From JACVRN01 sp036389255 (GTDB taxonomy: Bacteria; Acidobacteriota; Blastocatellia; Pyrinomonadales; Pyrinomonadaceae): a stretch of 64,000 nucleotides of DNA. The stretch is from NCBI GenBank assembly GCA_036389255.1, contig DASVQI010000041.1, positions 62,001 to 126,000 of the forward strand. The letters are read 5' to 3'. Within the stretch, counting starts at the first letter, position 1. Every line of letters begins with the position of its first letter. Below are positions 9,716-19,259 of this stretch, piece after piece. The notes under the pieces were generated by a model that saw nothing but the letters and a program-made list of their open reading frames with translations, was not told the DNA's origin and did not search any database. The position numbers were made by a program, and so were the translations under genes.

Positions 9716-12634
9716 TCAGTCTCCGGCCGCTTGCAGCCTCGCTCGCCCGAGCATTGTCGGCAGCGTGATGCGAAAAGTCGTGCCTCGTCCGGGCGCGCTC
9801 TGCACGGCTATGTGGCCGTCGTGCTCCTGCACTATGCCGTAGGTGACGGCTAACCCCAGCCCCGTGCCGCGCCCCACGCCTTTGGTCGTAAAGAACGGGT
9901 CGTAAATCTTGGCTATGTTTTCCGGCGCGATGCCTATACCGTCGTCAATAACCTCTACCTGCACGTCCCGGTCGGCCAGAGAGGTCTTCAGGATGATGTG
10001 CCCGCCATCGGGGATGGCATCGCGCGCGTTCAGCAGAAGATTGGTAAAGACCTGTTGCAGCTTTCCAGCGTTGCCGTAAATGTGCGGTAGATTATCCGAG
10101 TACTGGCGCTCAATCTCTATATGGCTGTGGCGCAGTTGCGGCTCTAAAAGCTGAAGGGTGTCGTCCAGCACACGATGCACGTCAACTTCATTGAACTCTG
10201 TGGCGCTGCCCGTGCGCGAGAAGTTGAGCAGATTATTGACTATGTTGCTGGCGCGGTCTGCCTGACGACGCACCTTCTGCAATAAAGCGTGCTTCGGGTC
10301 GGTTTCCGGAAGCATCCCCAGAAGCATCTGCGTGTAGGATGACACGCCCGTCAAAGGCGTGTTGACTTCGTGCGCAACGCCTGCGGCCAGCAGACCAATG
10401 GAAGAGAGCTTCTCGCGCTGCTGCGACTGCTCTTCGAGCCGCGCGGTCGTAGTCACGTCCTCTATGACGACGATTGAGCCTGTGCGCTCGGGAGCGTCAA
10501 CCTGAAGCGGCGCGATGGCTATGTTCAGCACGAGCGGGCGACCCTCTCGCGTGGCCGTGTGCATCTTGTAGATGCGGCGCAGCTCCGACACGTTCAGGTG
10601 CTCGTGGCCAAGTATCTGCCAGAGCGTCTCGCCAAAATCCTCCGCGAAGAGGTCTTCGACGCGATGGCCGACAGCCTCGTCTCGACTGATGCCGAGCATA
10701 TCTTCGAGCGCGGAGTTGCAGCGCGTAATGTGGCCGCCGAGGTCTACAGCCAGAAGGCCGACATTGACCGATTCCACAATTGATTCGTTGAACTCTTTGA
10801 GAAGCTCAAGCTCCGTGGCTCGCTCCTTCTGCTCCTGATAAAGCAGGCTGTTCTCTATAGCCACCGCCACGTAGCCGGAGACGGTGCGCAAGATTTCAAC
10901 GTCCTCGGATGACAGAAGCGCTCCGTCCGCAGAACGCCCCAGACCGATGACCGCGACCATTCGTCCACGCACGACGCACGGCACATAGTAATGAAGCGCA
11001 CGCCGCACAAACCCTGTAGTCTGCGGCACAAGGTCAAGGTCGTCAGCCCGCACCACGCCCGTCTCGGCAGAGCGCGTGCGAATCATCTCGCGGAAGTCCG
11101 GCGGGACAATCATCGTAGGCGACAGGCCCACGGCGCGCGCCACTCTATAGCCTGCCCCGTCGCGTTTATCTTCTATGAAGATGGCCACGCGCTCCACGCC
11201 GAGGACTTGCTGCAAGCGGCTTACGAGGGCGTCCAGCAGGGGCTCAAGCGTGGTCGTGGCCGAGAGCGTCCGGCCGAAATCAAGCAGGCCGTTTCTTAAA
11301 TCATAACGCTCGCCGTAGAAGAAGCGGTCAATGCGCTCCTGTATGAAGTTCTTAATCGGCGCGGCAATCATGACGATGACGGCCATCGCGCTGACGGCTA
11401 TGATGACGCGCAGGGTAATCTCGCCCGGCGTCAGCGCGTCACCGAGCGCGTAGACGCCCGCAGCATAAACCACCACGCCTATCATCAGCGCTATGGCGAG
11501 CGTCGAGAGCGCGTAACCGGCTGCGCGCCTGACCACCATGTCAACGTCCATCAGGCGGTAGCGCACAACCGAGTTGCCGAAGGTCAAGGGAATAAGCGCG
11601 AGCGGCAGAATGGCTATGTCCGTCAGCCACTCTAGGCCCGTGATGTCGTAAACGTGCGGAATCGAATAGAGAATCGTGAAAGGCGCAATCGCCAGCGCCG
11701 AGCCCCACACGACCCACTTCAACTGCTGGCGCACGACGGCCGTATCGCTCTTAAAGAACCTGTAGATGATAAGCCCCGCGCCCACGACCAGCGCCAGGGC
11801 GAAGTGCATGAAGATTGCTCTGTAGGTCAGCCCGTAAGTCGCCTCGGAGAATTTCAGAAAACTCAGCCGGGGGAAGAACTCGCGCGCGTAAAGAATCGCC
11901 GTAAAGAGAATCAGAAAGGCGGCTGGCGTGTAGAGCAGAATGGCAGGCCAGCGCCGCTTTTCCGACAGGTGATAACGCGCCGGGTAGAGCGCGCAGAAAT
12001 GCACGAAGATGGGCGCAAACAGCGCCAGCGCCGCGTTATCCAGAAAATCTATAGCCGCGTCCAAATCCTCGCCCGTTCCAATCGGACGATAGAAATGGAA
12101 GACGAAGGCCACCAGACAGAGCGTAGCGAAATGCAGCACGAAGGGCGCGCGCCCGCCCTGCTTGAAGAGTACGAAGAAGCCTACGAAGAGATAGATTAAG
12201 CCTATAAGATTGATGTAGAGGTCGCGCGAAGTCCAGTCGGGGACGTCCTGTAGGTCGTACAGGTCTGCCTCGTAAAAACGGGTCTCTTCCGGGTTGGAGG
12301 GACGGTAGATTTTATAGACGAGATGGCCGCCAACGCCCGCCTCTTCGAGATAGACCGGAACCTGCCAGGGCTCCGTCACCTGATCGAAGTTGTACTCGTC
12401 AAGGCTTACGCCGAGCAGCACGTCGCCGGGAAGGATTTGTGCGCGACCTGCGGCAGATAGGGGGTCTACCGTTTCGGCCACGACGCCGTCCTTGGTCTGC
12501 GTCCAGAGAACGCCGTCGGTCAGAGGCGATTTGTGCTTGAGTCGCTGTAGGAAATTGAGCGCACCGGCAGCAATCAAGAGCGCCGCCACAATCAGCAGCA
12601 CCCATGTTCTCACTGTCAGCACAGAGCCTTTCAC
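9716..12634 (-). CDS. Membrane histidine kinase with PDZ, multi-TM, GAF and PAS domains
   Basis: 972-residue sensor. One N-terminal membrane helix (10-28) precedes a PDZ-like segment (ETVDPLSAAGRAQILPGD, about 50-115) that should lie outside the membrane, then a block of about seven further helices (130-400). The cytoplasmic part has a GAF domain (near VLGVERVAIFIED), a PAS domain (VNVGLLAVDLGGHITRCN), HisKA with His755 (GVAHEVNTPLTGV) and an ATPase domain (DDGIGI, GRGTGLGLAVTYGI). The order resembles kinases paired with NtrC-like regulators, and such a gene follows after 230 bases. GTG 12634 is the only plausible start near the first helix. Confidence 0.92.
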   Translation of the reverse strand: MKGSVLTVRTWVLLIVAALLIAAGALNFLQRLKHKSPLTDGVLWTQTKDGVVAETVDPLSAAGRAQILPGDVLLGVSLDEYNFDQVTEPWQVPVYLEEAGVGGHLVYKIYRPSNPEETRFYEADLYDLQDVPDWTSRDLYINLIGLIYLFVGFFVLFKQGGRAPFVLHFATLCLVAFVFHFYRPIGTGEDLDAAIDFLDNAALALFAPIFVHFCALYPARYHLSEKRRWPAILLYTPAAFLILFTAILYAREFFPRLSFLKFSEATYGLTYRAIFMHFALALVVGAGLIIYRFFKSDTAVVRQQLKWVVWGSALAIAPFTILYSIPHVYDITGLEWLTDIAILPLALIPLTFGNSVVRYRLMDVDMVVRRAAGYALSTLAIALMIGVVVYAAGVYALGDALTPGEITLRVIIAVSAMAVIVMIAAPIKNFIQERIDRFFYGERYDLRNGLLDFGRTLSATTTLEPLLDALVSRLQQVLGVERVAIFIEDKRDGAGYRVARAVGLSPTMIVPPDFREMIRTRSAETGVVRADDLDLVPQTTGFVRRALHYYVPCVVRGRMVAVIGLGRSADGALLSSEDVEILRTVSGYVAVAIENSLLYQEQKERATELELLKEFNESIVESVNVGLLAVDLGGHITRCNSALEDMLGISRDEAVGHRVEDLFAEDFGETLWQILGHEHLNVSELRRIYKMHTATREGRPLVLNIAIAPLQVDAPERTGSIVVIEDVTTTARLEEQSQQREKLSSIGLLAAGVAHEVNTPLTGVSSYTQMLLGMLPETDPKHALLQKVRRQADRASNIVNNLLNFSRTGSATEFNEVDVHRVLDDTLQLLEPQLRHSHIEIERQYSDNLPHIYGNAGKLQQVFTNLLLNARDAIPDGGHIILKTSLADRDVQVEVIDDGIGIAPENIAKIYDPFFTTKGVGRGTGLGLAVTYGIVQEHDGHIAVQSAPGRGTTFRITLPTMLGRARLQAAGD

Positions 12635-12968
12635 AACATTTTTACCTTGATTCTTTCAGGGCACACCCCAACATCGGTCGTAATCAAGCAAGAGATGTTC
12701 CAGATTCTGCGGCCAAATCTTTCTCCCTGCGCGCTTTATCCCAAGACAAGGCTCGGGCTGGCATCGCCTTGTGTCCGTGCAACTTCCACAAGTCCTTAAG
12801 CTATAAAGTGTGAAGACCGAGCAGGATTCAAACTACGCGCTTCTCCAAAATCTCGGACACGTCCGAAAACTTGGAGAAAGAGAAGAGAGGCCAGAGATTA
12901 AAGGCTAGAGGTCAGTAGTTCTCTTTCTTCAACTGACCTCTAGCCCCTGAACTCTGGCCTCTTCTCTT
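12635..12968. other. Intergenic region with two hairpins
   Basis: No gene seen. It separates the kinase start from the 3' end of the receptor gene, both on the minus strand. A short hairpin at 12841-12877 (TTCTCCAA arms) and the long terminator-like hairpin at 12878-12970 fill the receptor side; the kinase promoter should lie in 12650-12800 but I cannot place it. Confidence 0.5.
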
Positions 12969-12970
12969 TT
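12878..12970 (-). terminator. Long hairpin at the end of the receptor gene
   Basis: Arms of about 38 bases (12878-12916 and 12933-12970), imperfectly complementary, built of AAGAGAAGAG, GGCCAGAG and CTAGAGGTCAGT blocks. On the minus strand it begins directly at the receptor's stop codon. It may end transcription, though there is no clean T-run, and belongs to the hairpin class seen through the window. Confidence 0.5.
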
Positions 12971-14735
12971 AGAACCTGACGGAGATGCCGCCGCGCAGCG
13001 TTCGCCGCGCCGCGTTGATGAGCAGGATAGTCTCGCCGTCTTCGGCGCTCACCTGAGAGTCGAAGACGTTTCGAGCATCAATCACGGCTTCAGCGCGAAC
13101 GGGCAGACCAAAGGTCGGCAGCTCCTGTGTAACCATTATGCTGAGACTGGGGTCGTAGACGGCCAATCGCCCGGCAAACGGGTCTATGGCAAAAACGGTC
13201 GCTTCGGGCGAGAAGCGGAAGACCGTGCTGACGCGCGTGCCCGTGGGCAGGTCGCCGTTGACCTGAAAAGCAGCCGTCTGGAAGAAGCCGTTCTCGAAAA
13301 GCTCTCCGGGGCTCGTGATGCCTTCATGTGAGAGGCGCTGGCCGCGCCCGAAAGAGTAACCGGCTGAGGCGCTTAGCATCTGGCTGATGCGGCGCGTGTA
13401 GACGACGCGCAAGCCTCTGGCGGCTCCCTCCTGATTGGCGACGCTTAGAAGCGCATTGCCCTGCCCGTTCTGGAAAGCGTTGAGCGGCATATTCATAAGA
13501 CCTACGCCGCGTCCCGAAGTGGTGTCGAAAAAGGCTGTCGCCTCTACCTGCGAGTTGTTGTCCAGAACTCGCTCGATGCCGAACTCGAAGCGGCGGCTCT
13601 TCTCCATCACGGCCCGCCCGTCAACGAGCGCGATTGCGCCGGAGCCGGGCTGACGAAAGAGGACGGGGCCGTCTTCAAACTCAGCCATGCTCTGTATCAT
13701 GCTCTCCTGCCCGCCGGGAGCGTAAGCCGCCTTGACGCGCGTGCGGGCGTTAGCGTCGAACTGAAAACCGAGCCGGGGGCTCAGGGCGCTCGATTTGCTC
13801 GCGCCGAGGAAGCGGGAGTAATCCAGACCAAGGACTACTACAATGCCGTCTCTTACGACCCACTCGTCAACGGCGCGCACGGAGAACTGTCCCAGCGAGC
13901 GCGAGCCGTCTTCATTAACGGGAAGAATTGTATTGACGCGTGCGCCGCCCATAGTGACGTTCAGGCGGTGGAGGTCGTTTAAGCGAACCCGCGTGGTGGC
14001 TTCAAAGCGCTGCGGGGCGTTTGGATTCCCCGCGCCCATCTGGCCCGCGAAGATGAAATCTATGTTGCCGGAAGCCGGAACCGCCAGCGCGAAATTGACG
14101 CCCGTGTAGGAAGAGGCTTGCGGGCTGGCAGACGTTGCTCCGTAGGCTTCGACTACGCCCTGAATGCGGCCGCGCCCCGTGGAGTCTTCGACCGGCATGT
14201 CGAAAATCGTGTCGTCCGGCAGGCGATTGGCGGCCTCCTCGGCTTCCATTGCATCCCGAACCGTCCCGTCCTCGCCCTCTTCCATCTGGAAGATTGAGCG
14301 GCGGCCCTGATTGGCGCGCACGCGCCACTTTGCACTATCGCGGTCTGCGCGGCGCTCAGGCGCTGTACGCCCGCCCCCCACCGGCTCAAGGTTGAAGCGA
14401 TAGCTGAGCTGGTCTGCGGGGCGAACCTGTACGGATGAGAAGAGAGCTTGATTAAAGCCTGTGGCCTCGGCCCGCACGCTGTAGCGACCGGGCGAGACTT
14501 TGGTGGTAAAGCTTCCGTCCGAGCCGGAGCGCGTCTGCTTGACTATCTCCTGCGCGCCTTCACGAAGGAGCGTGATGAGAGCGCCTGCGAGCGGATTTCC
14601 CTTGTTGTCGCGGACTGTGCCTGTGATGGTGCCCAAAGCCCCGGAGCCTCCAACCCCAAGCGCCTGCGGGGCGCTCGCCACACACAGGGCGGAGAGTGCC
14701 AGTAAACTCAAACCGATGCGCAAAGCTTTTCTCAT
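12969..14735 (-). CDS. Outer-membrane receptor-like protein with carboxypeptidase-regulatory domain
   Basis: 588-residue exported protein: signal peptide (LSLLALSALCVASAPQA), then a CarboxypepD_reg-like beta-sandwich at about 30-115 (ITGTVRDNKGNPLAGALITL), a charged low-complexity linker, and a C-terminal half of alternating strands ending RTLRGGISVRF, with the terminal aromatic residue of outer-membrane barrels. It is a short relative of Oar-type TonB-dependent receptors; I cannot identify a normal plug domain or TonB box. ATG 14735 follows GGAGGT at good distance; the longer reading from 14846 has no such support. Ligand unknown. Confidence 0.75.
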   Translation of the reverse strand: MRKALRIGLSLLALSALCVASAPQALGVGGSGALGTITGTVRDNKGNPLAGALITLLREGAQEIVKQTRSGSDGSFTTKVSPGRYSVRAEATGFNQALFSSVQVRPADQLSYRFNLEPVGGGRTAPERRADRDSAKWRVRANQGRRSIFQMEEGEDGTVRDAMEAEEAANRLPDDTIFDMPVEDSTGRGRIQGVVEAYGATSASPQASSYTGVNFALAVPASGNIDFIFAGQMGAGNPNAPQRFEATTRVRLNDLHRLNVTMGGARVNTILPVNEDGSRSLGQFSVRAVDEWVVRDGIVVVLGLDYSRFLGASKSSALSPRLGFQFDANARTRVKAAYAPGGQESMIQSMAEFEDGPVLFRQPGSGAIALVDGRAVMEKSRRFEFGIERVLDNNSQVEATAFFDTTSGRGVGLMNMPLNAFQNGQGNALLSVANQEGAARGLRVVYTRRISQMLSASAGYSFGRGQRLSHEGITSPGELFENGFFQTAAFQVNGDLPTGTRVSTVFRFSPEATVFAIDPFAGRLAVYDPSLSIMVTQELPTFGLPVRAEAVIDARNVFDSQVSAEDGETILLINAARRTLRGGISVRF

Positions 14736-15160
14736 TGTGGCAATACCTCCGACGCGCGGCCTCTCACCCACGGGCGACAGGCGCGCTTTCAAGCAACCGA
14801 CCTTTCTCAGTGCCACGCATACGAGGGAGGAATCTCTTTTATCCAAAAGGCCCGGCCTGATTGCTGCGCCAAAGCTTTTACAGGGAACCTACTCTTTTCT
14901 TTATAACTTAAGCTGGCGGCGCTCTCTTTCAGCTTTTCGGTTGACCACAGGATGCTACACAGACTGATGCCATGCCTGGGAAGAGCATATTTTCCGTCAA
15001 CTAGGTAAGCATGTCAAGAGAGACCATTCCCCTTTTGGTCATAGAGATGCTGGAAACAGCGTCCCGCGTTTGCCGCCCCTTTTCCGGCGTGCTAGGATTC
15101 TCGGGCTAACCGTAGAGAGTTTCACGCATCAAAGGGTGTTTTCCGAGATTTCCAAGCCTT
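14736..15160. other. Divergent intergenic region
   Basis: No gene seen. It must hold the promoters for the receptor gene (minus) and the M16 protease (plus). TTTATAACTTAAG around 14900 is a candidate A/T-rich promoter core on either strand, but I could not pair it with a good -35 box. Confidence 0.35.
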
Positions 15161-16447
15161 ATGACAGATCAGGTTCAATTCACGCGTTTAGACAACGGAC
15201 TCACAATCGTTTCAGAAAAGATGCCGGGCCTGCGCTCGGCAACAATCGGGATATGGCTCCGCAGAGGCTCGCGCCACGAGACGGAAGCCGAGAACGGCCT
15301 CTGCCATTTTATTGAGCACGCAGTCTTTAAGGGTACCGAGCGCAGGTCTGCGCTCGATATAGCCATAGAGTCAGACCGGCTCGGCGGAAACCTTGACGCC
15401 TTCACCATGCACGAGATGACCGGCTTCACCATGAAGATCGCAGACCGTGGCGTGGAGAAGGCTTTCGACCTTCTCTCGGACATGCTCCTTAAGCCGCGCT
15501 TCGAGCGCGAAGACCTTGAGCGAGAGCAAAAGGTCATCATAGAAGAGATGAAGATGGTCGAGGACACTCCGGACGAGTTCTTGGGCGAGCTTTTCAACGC
15601 CGCATATTTTCCCGCGCACCCCTTGGGCCGCCCCATAGAAGGCACGGAAGCGACCGTCTCATCCTTCAACCGCGAGCGCACGGCAGAGTTTCACGCCCGC
15701 GAGTTCGTCCCGCGCAACATGGTCGTGGCCGCCGCCGGAAGCATAGAGCACGAGCAACTGCTGGAGATGGCCACAGAGGCTTTCCGTCATCTTAAAGCGG
15801 CGGAAGATTCTGCGGCGGCGGATACGGCGCAGTATGTCGGAGCGCCGCGTCCCGCCGCTCCCATAATAATTGAGCGCAAGAGCGAGCTTGAGCAGGCGCA
15901 CCTGTTGATTGGCGCGCCATGGACGGACGCGCGACACGAAGACCGCTTCGCCGCGAGCCTTCTGGCGAACATCATAGGCGGCACGACCAGCAGCCGCCTC
16001 TGGCAGTCCGTACGTGAAGAGCGCGGGCTGGCTTATTCGGTCGGCGCGGGCGTATCCAGCTACACGGATGCCGGAGTCTTTCACATTTACGCCGGGACTT
16101 CGCCCGAACAGTTGGACGAAGTGGTTGACCTCTCGCTGGCCGAGCTGCGGCGAGTGGTGCGCGAGAGCGTCACGGAAGACGAGCTGAGGCTCGCCAAAGA
16201 CCAGACATCTTCTTCAATCCTTCTCGGTCTTGAGTCTTCGAACGTGCGCGCGGGGGCGCTCGCCCGGCAGGAGATAATTCACGGTCGCCGCATCACGCCC
16301 GACGAAATCCTGCGCCGACTGGAAGAGGTCACGGTTGAAGACATACACTTAGTGGCGCAGGAGTATTTCAAGACCGAAGTGATGTCGCTCGCGGCCCTCG
16401 GAGACCTCAACGGCTTCAGCGTGGACAGAGCAAGGTTAGAGATATAA
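15161..16447 (+). CDS. M16-family zinc metalloprotease
   Basis: Pitrilysin/processing-peptidase family. The inverted zinc motif HFIEH lies at residues 49-53 and the downstream acidic segment REQKVIIEEMKMVED supplies the third ligand. The C-terminal half has the LIGAPW and ERGLAYSVGAGVS features of the second, non-catalytic M16 domain. At 428 residues it is the single-chain bacterial form, like Bacillus MlpA/YmxG. There is no signal peptide, so a cytoplasmic role in peptide turnover is likely. A long hairpin fills the gap to the next gene. Confidence 0.93.
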   Translation: MTDQVQFTRLDNGLTIVSEKMPGLRSATIGIWLRRGSRHETEAENGLCHFIEHAVFKGTERRSALDIAIESDRLGGNLDAFTMHEMTGFTMKIADRGVEKAFDLLSDMLLKPRFEREDLEREQKVIIEEMKMVEDTPDEFLGELFNAAYFPAHPLGRPIEGTEATVSSFNRERTAEFHAREFVPRNMVVAAAGSIEHEQLLEMATEAFRHLKAAEDSAAADTAQYVGAPRPAAPIIIERKSELEQAHLLIGAPWTDARHEDRFAASLLANIIGGTTSSRLWQSVREERGLAYSVGAGVSSYTDAGVFHIYAGTSPEQLDEVVDLSLAELRRVVRESVTEDELRLAKDQTSSSILLGLESSNVRAGALARQEIIHGRRITPDEILRRLEEVTVEDIHLVAQEYFKTEVMSLAALGDLNGFSVDRARLEI

Positions 16448-16454
16448 ATGGGTA

Positions 16455-16530
16455 TAGGGTTCCGAGTATCAGGTGCCGGGGAAGAAAGAGAACTGGCTTT
16501 CTTTCCCGGCACCTGACACCCGGAACCCGG
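16455..16530 (+). repeat. Intergenic inverted repeat
   Basis: Arms with GGGTTCCGAGT, CAGGTGCCGGG and GAAGAAAG blocks meet their complements after a short loop. It fills the whole gap between two co-directional genes. No T-tract follows, so it is not a typical terminator. Confidence 0.7.
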
Positions 16531-16549
16531 CACCCGCTTTTCACCATCT

Positions 16550-17374
16550 ATGAGATTCACCGTTCTGGGAAGTGGCTCGACTGGGAACGCCGTGCTGATA
16601 TGCGCGGGCGAGACGCGTGTGCTGGTGGACGCGGGCCTCAGCGCGCGCGAGACGGTTCGCAGGCTGGCGCTCGTGGGCGAGGACGCTACAAAGCTGGACG
16701 GCGTCATCATTACGCACGAGCATGGCGACCATGCTGGCGGCCTGCGTGTGCTTTTGAAGAGCCTGAGCTGTCCCGTCTACATCTCAGGACAGACGCGCGA
16801 AGCTTACATAAGCGAGCGGCACGGCGTCTCGAACGACGAGCCGCGAAAGCGCTCGGACGCTCTGCGCGACCGCGTTGAGCTAATCGAATCCAGCAAGGAT
16901 TTTAAGATAGGCGCGATTGACTTTCATCCCTTCACGATTCCGCACGACGCGGCGGACAATTTCGGATTCACGGCGACGCACGACGGAGTCTGCGTGGCTA
17001 CGCTGATGGATTTCGGCCACATCACCACGCTGATAACGGAGCGGCTCAGGGGCTGCGCCGGCATCGTCATAGAATCCAATCACAGCCGGGACATGCTCAA
17101 GGCTTGCTCCGTTTATCCGTGGGACTTGAAGCAGAGAATCCTGTCGCGCACGGGCCACCTCTCTAACGAGGACGTGGCGGACTGGCTGCGTGACGGCTTT
17201 GACGGCACGTCTCGTTTCGTAGTGCTGGCCCATCTTTCGCAGCGAGCCAACAATCCGTTCTTGGCGAAAATCACAGCCGAGACGGCGCTCAGAGAGCGCG
17301 CCCCGCTCTTTCAGACAGACACGGAAATAGTCCTCTCGCATCCCAAAGAGCCTACGCCGTGGATAGAGCTATGA
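16550..17374 (+). CDS. MBL-fold metallohydrolase (WalJ/YycJ-like)
   Basis: Metallo-beta-lactamase fold enzyme of 274 residues. The metal motif THEHGDH is at 55-61 and further ligands are suggested by PHDAADNFGF, MDFGHIT and VLAHLSQRANNP. The start MRFTVLGSGSTGNA is typical of the YycJ/WalJ group, proposed 5'-to-3' exonucleases or phosphodiesterases that act with DNA repair or cell-wall control in Firmicutes. Substrate is unproven. The lipoprotein gene that follows overlaps by an ATGA junction, so the two are probably translationally coupled. Confidence 0.88.
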   Translation: MRFTVLGSGSTGNAVLICAGETRVLVDAGLSARETVRRLALVGEDATKLDGVIITHEHGDHAGGLRVLLKSLSCPVYISGQTREAYISERHGVSNDEPRKRSDALRDRVELIESSKDFKIGAIDFHPFTIPHDAADNFGFTATHDGVCVATLMDFGHITTLITERLRGCAGIVIESNHSRDMLKACSVYPWDLKQRILSRTGHLSNEDVADWLRDGFDGTSRFVVLAHLSQRANNPFLAKITAETALRERAPLFQTDTEIVLSHPKEPTPWIEL

Positions 17375-17874
17375 CGCTTCATCTCTCATCGGGCGCAAGA
17401 GTTTCAGACGGGCGCGCATCCTCAACCCGAAACGTAAAAACCTTATCGCTTCTTTTAGCTCTGGCAGCACTTCTCGCTTCCCTCACAGGTTGCAGGATAG
17501 ACGAGAGACAGACGGGCATTCCTTCCGCAGCGCAGGATTCCATCAACACACTGACGGAGGATTTCAACGCCGGTCGCTTCGACAAGATTTACGCGGAGGC
17601 TGCGGAAGAGTGGCGCGGGCGCGTCACACAGGAGCAGTCCAACGAGACGTTCCGCACGCTGAAGGAACGGCTCGGCGTAATTAAGGAGCGCGAATACACA
17701 AGCGGAAAGCAGCAGCAGAATCCCGGCGGCAATCTTCCCGGCAACTCGCTCGTGCTTCGCTACAACACGCGGTTCGAGCGCGCAGAAGGCATGGAGACAC
17801 TCACCCTGATAGAGCGCGACGGCCGCTACCTGCTCGCAGGTTATTCGGTCAGCTCGAATCTTCTAAAACAGTGA
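17371..17874 (+). CDS. Lipoprotein, DUF4019-like
   Basis: Small exported lipoprotein: a basic N-terminus, a hydrophobic segment (LSLLLALAALLASL) and lipobox SLTGC. The mature region begins with a helix (QDSINTLTEDFNAGRFDKIY) and ends in a beta sheet (NSLVLRYNTRF, ETLTLIERDGRYLLAGYSV), the shape of cystatin/NTF2-like DUF4019 domains. I chose ATG 17371, whose ATGA overlaps the stop of the upstream gene; 17359 is an alternative. No function is known for such proteins. A hairpin leading into purB follows directly. Confidence 0.7.
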   Translation: MTLHLSSGARVSDGRASSTRNVKTLSLLLALAALLASLTGCRIDERQTGIPSAAQDSINTLTEDFNAGRFDKIYAEAAEEWRGRVTQEQSNETFRTLKERLGVIKEREYTSGKQQQNPGGNLPGNSLVLRYNTRFERAEGMETLTLIERDGRYLLAGYSVSSNLLKQ

Positions 17875-17945
17875 CGAGTGACAAGTGACGAGTGACGAGA
17901 TAAAATCCTCTTGCTCGTCACTTATAACTTTTCACTCGTCACTGT
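17869..17945 (+). repeat. GTGACGAG hairpin before purB
   Basis: Left arm made of GTGACGAG/GTGACAAG units, loop with TAAAATCCTCTTG, right arm of CTCGTCAC/TTCACTCGTCAC. It fills the gap from the lipoprotein stop to seven bases before the purB ATG. Almost the same element precedes purL, and a related one precedes nurA. No Shine-Dalgarno sequence is seen between it and the start. Confidence 0.8.
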
Positions 17946-17951
17946 TTTCTT

Positions 17952-19250
17952 ATGATTGAACGATACACCCTGCCCGAGATGGGCGCGCTATGGTCTGAGC
18001 AGAACAAGTTTCAGAAGTGGCTCGACGTGGAGTTAGCCGTCTGCGAAGTACACGCCGAGATGGGAACTATTCCGGGCGAGGCCGTCGAAGAGATAAAAGC
18101 GCGAGCCGCGTTTACGGTCGAGCGCATAAACGAGATAGAGAAGACCACCGACCACGACCTCATTGCCTTCACCACGAACCTTGCGGAATCAATCGGTGAA
18201 TCGGCCCGCTTCGTTCATTACGGCCTGACATCTTCGGACGTAGTAGATACTGCGAACGCTCTGCTTCTGCGCGACGCCTGCGACATCTTACTCGGTCGCG
18301 TAGAGGCGCTGATGGAAGTCCTTAAAAGGCGCGCTTTCGAGTTCAGGCGAACGCCGCAGGTCGGGCGCACGCACGGAATTCACGCGGAGCCCACATCCTT
18401 CGGCCTGACCTTCGCGCTCTGGTACGACGAGATGCGCAGGAACCGCGAGCGGTTGGAGCGTGCGCGCGAAGCGGTCGCGGTGGGAAAAATCAGTGGAGCC
18501 GTAGGAGCCTTCGCGCATCTTGACCCGGTTGTAGAAGAGCGCGTCTGCCACATCTTGGGCCTGAAGCCCGCGCCCGTCTCCACGCAGGTCATACAGAGAG
18601 ACACCTACGCGGAATATCTATGCACGCTGGCCGTCATAGCATCGTCGCTCGACAAGTTCGCGCTTCAGGTACGCCACTGGCAGCGCACGGAAGTACGCGA
18701 GGCTCAGGAGCGCTTCAAGCGCGGGCAGAAGGGCTCATCTGCAATGCCGCACAAGCGCAATCCCATCCTGTCGGAGCGCATCTGCGGCATTGCCCGCACG
18801 GTCAGGGCCAACAGCATAGTTGGGCTTGAGAACGTGGCGCTCTGGCACGAGCGCGACATCTCGCACTCTTCGGCAGAGCGCGTAGTCTTGCCCGATTCCT
18901 CAATCGCGCTCGATTACATGCTTGAGAAGACGCGCTCTCTGATAGACGGGCTGGTGGTTTATCCGGAAAGGATGCTGGAGAATCTGAACGCCACTCGCGG
19001 GCTGGTCTTCAGTGGCCAGCTACTGATTGCGCTCGCCAAAAAGGGCGCGTCACGCGAGGCCGCCTACGAATGGGTGCAGCGCAACGCCATGCGCGTCTGG
19101 GACGAGGGCGGCGACTTTCATTCATTAATAGCCGAAGACACTGACATTAACTCGCTTCTCACGCGGGAAGAGATTGACGGCGTCTTCTCGCTGGATACTT
19201 ACCTGAGGAACGTGGACGCCATCTTCGCCCGCGTCTTCACAGAGACTTAA
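17952..19250 (+). CDS. purB: Adenylosuccinate lyase
   Basis: Catalyses two steps of purine synthesis: SAICAR to AICAR, and adenylosuccinate to AMP, releasing fumarate. The fumarase-superfamily signature GSSAMPHKRNP is near 260, with the substrate motifs TTDHDLIAF, TSSDVVDTA and RTHGIHAEPTS earlier in the chain. 432 residues is standard. Other pur genes (purS, purQ, purL) are within 9 kb but not contiguous with it. The start lies just behind the hairpin element at 17869-17945. Confidence 0.97.
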   Translation: MIERYTLPEMGALWSEQNKFQKWLDVELAVCEVHAEMGTIPGEAVEEIKARAAFTVERINEIEKTTDHDLIAFTTNLAESIGESARFVHYGLTSSDVVDTANALLLRDACDILLGRVEALMEVLKRRAFEFRRTPQVGRTHGIHAEPTSFGLTFALWYDEMRRNRERLERAREAVAVGKISGAVGAFAHLDPVVEERVCHILGLKPAPVSTQVIQRDTYAEYLCTLAVIASSLDKFALQVRHWQRTEVREAQERFKRGQKGSSAMPHKRNPILSERICGIARTVRANSIVGLENVALWHERDISHSSAERVVLPDSSIALDYMLEKTRSLIDGLVVYPERMLENLNATRGLVFSGQLLIALAKKGASREAAYEWVQRNAMRVWDEGGDFHSLIAEDTDINSLLTREEIDGVFSLDTYLRNVDAIFARVFTET

Positions 19251-19259
19251 ATATAAGAG

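Noticed and set aside
12745..12765. Sigma-54 promoter TGGCAT-CGCC-TTG upstream of the membrane kinase
   Set aside because: The GG and GT elements are nine bases apart instead of ten and the -12 part is poor.
17869..17945. Purine riboswitch before purB
   Set aside because: No purine aptamer motifs; the same hairpin type also precedes nurA.
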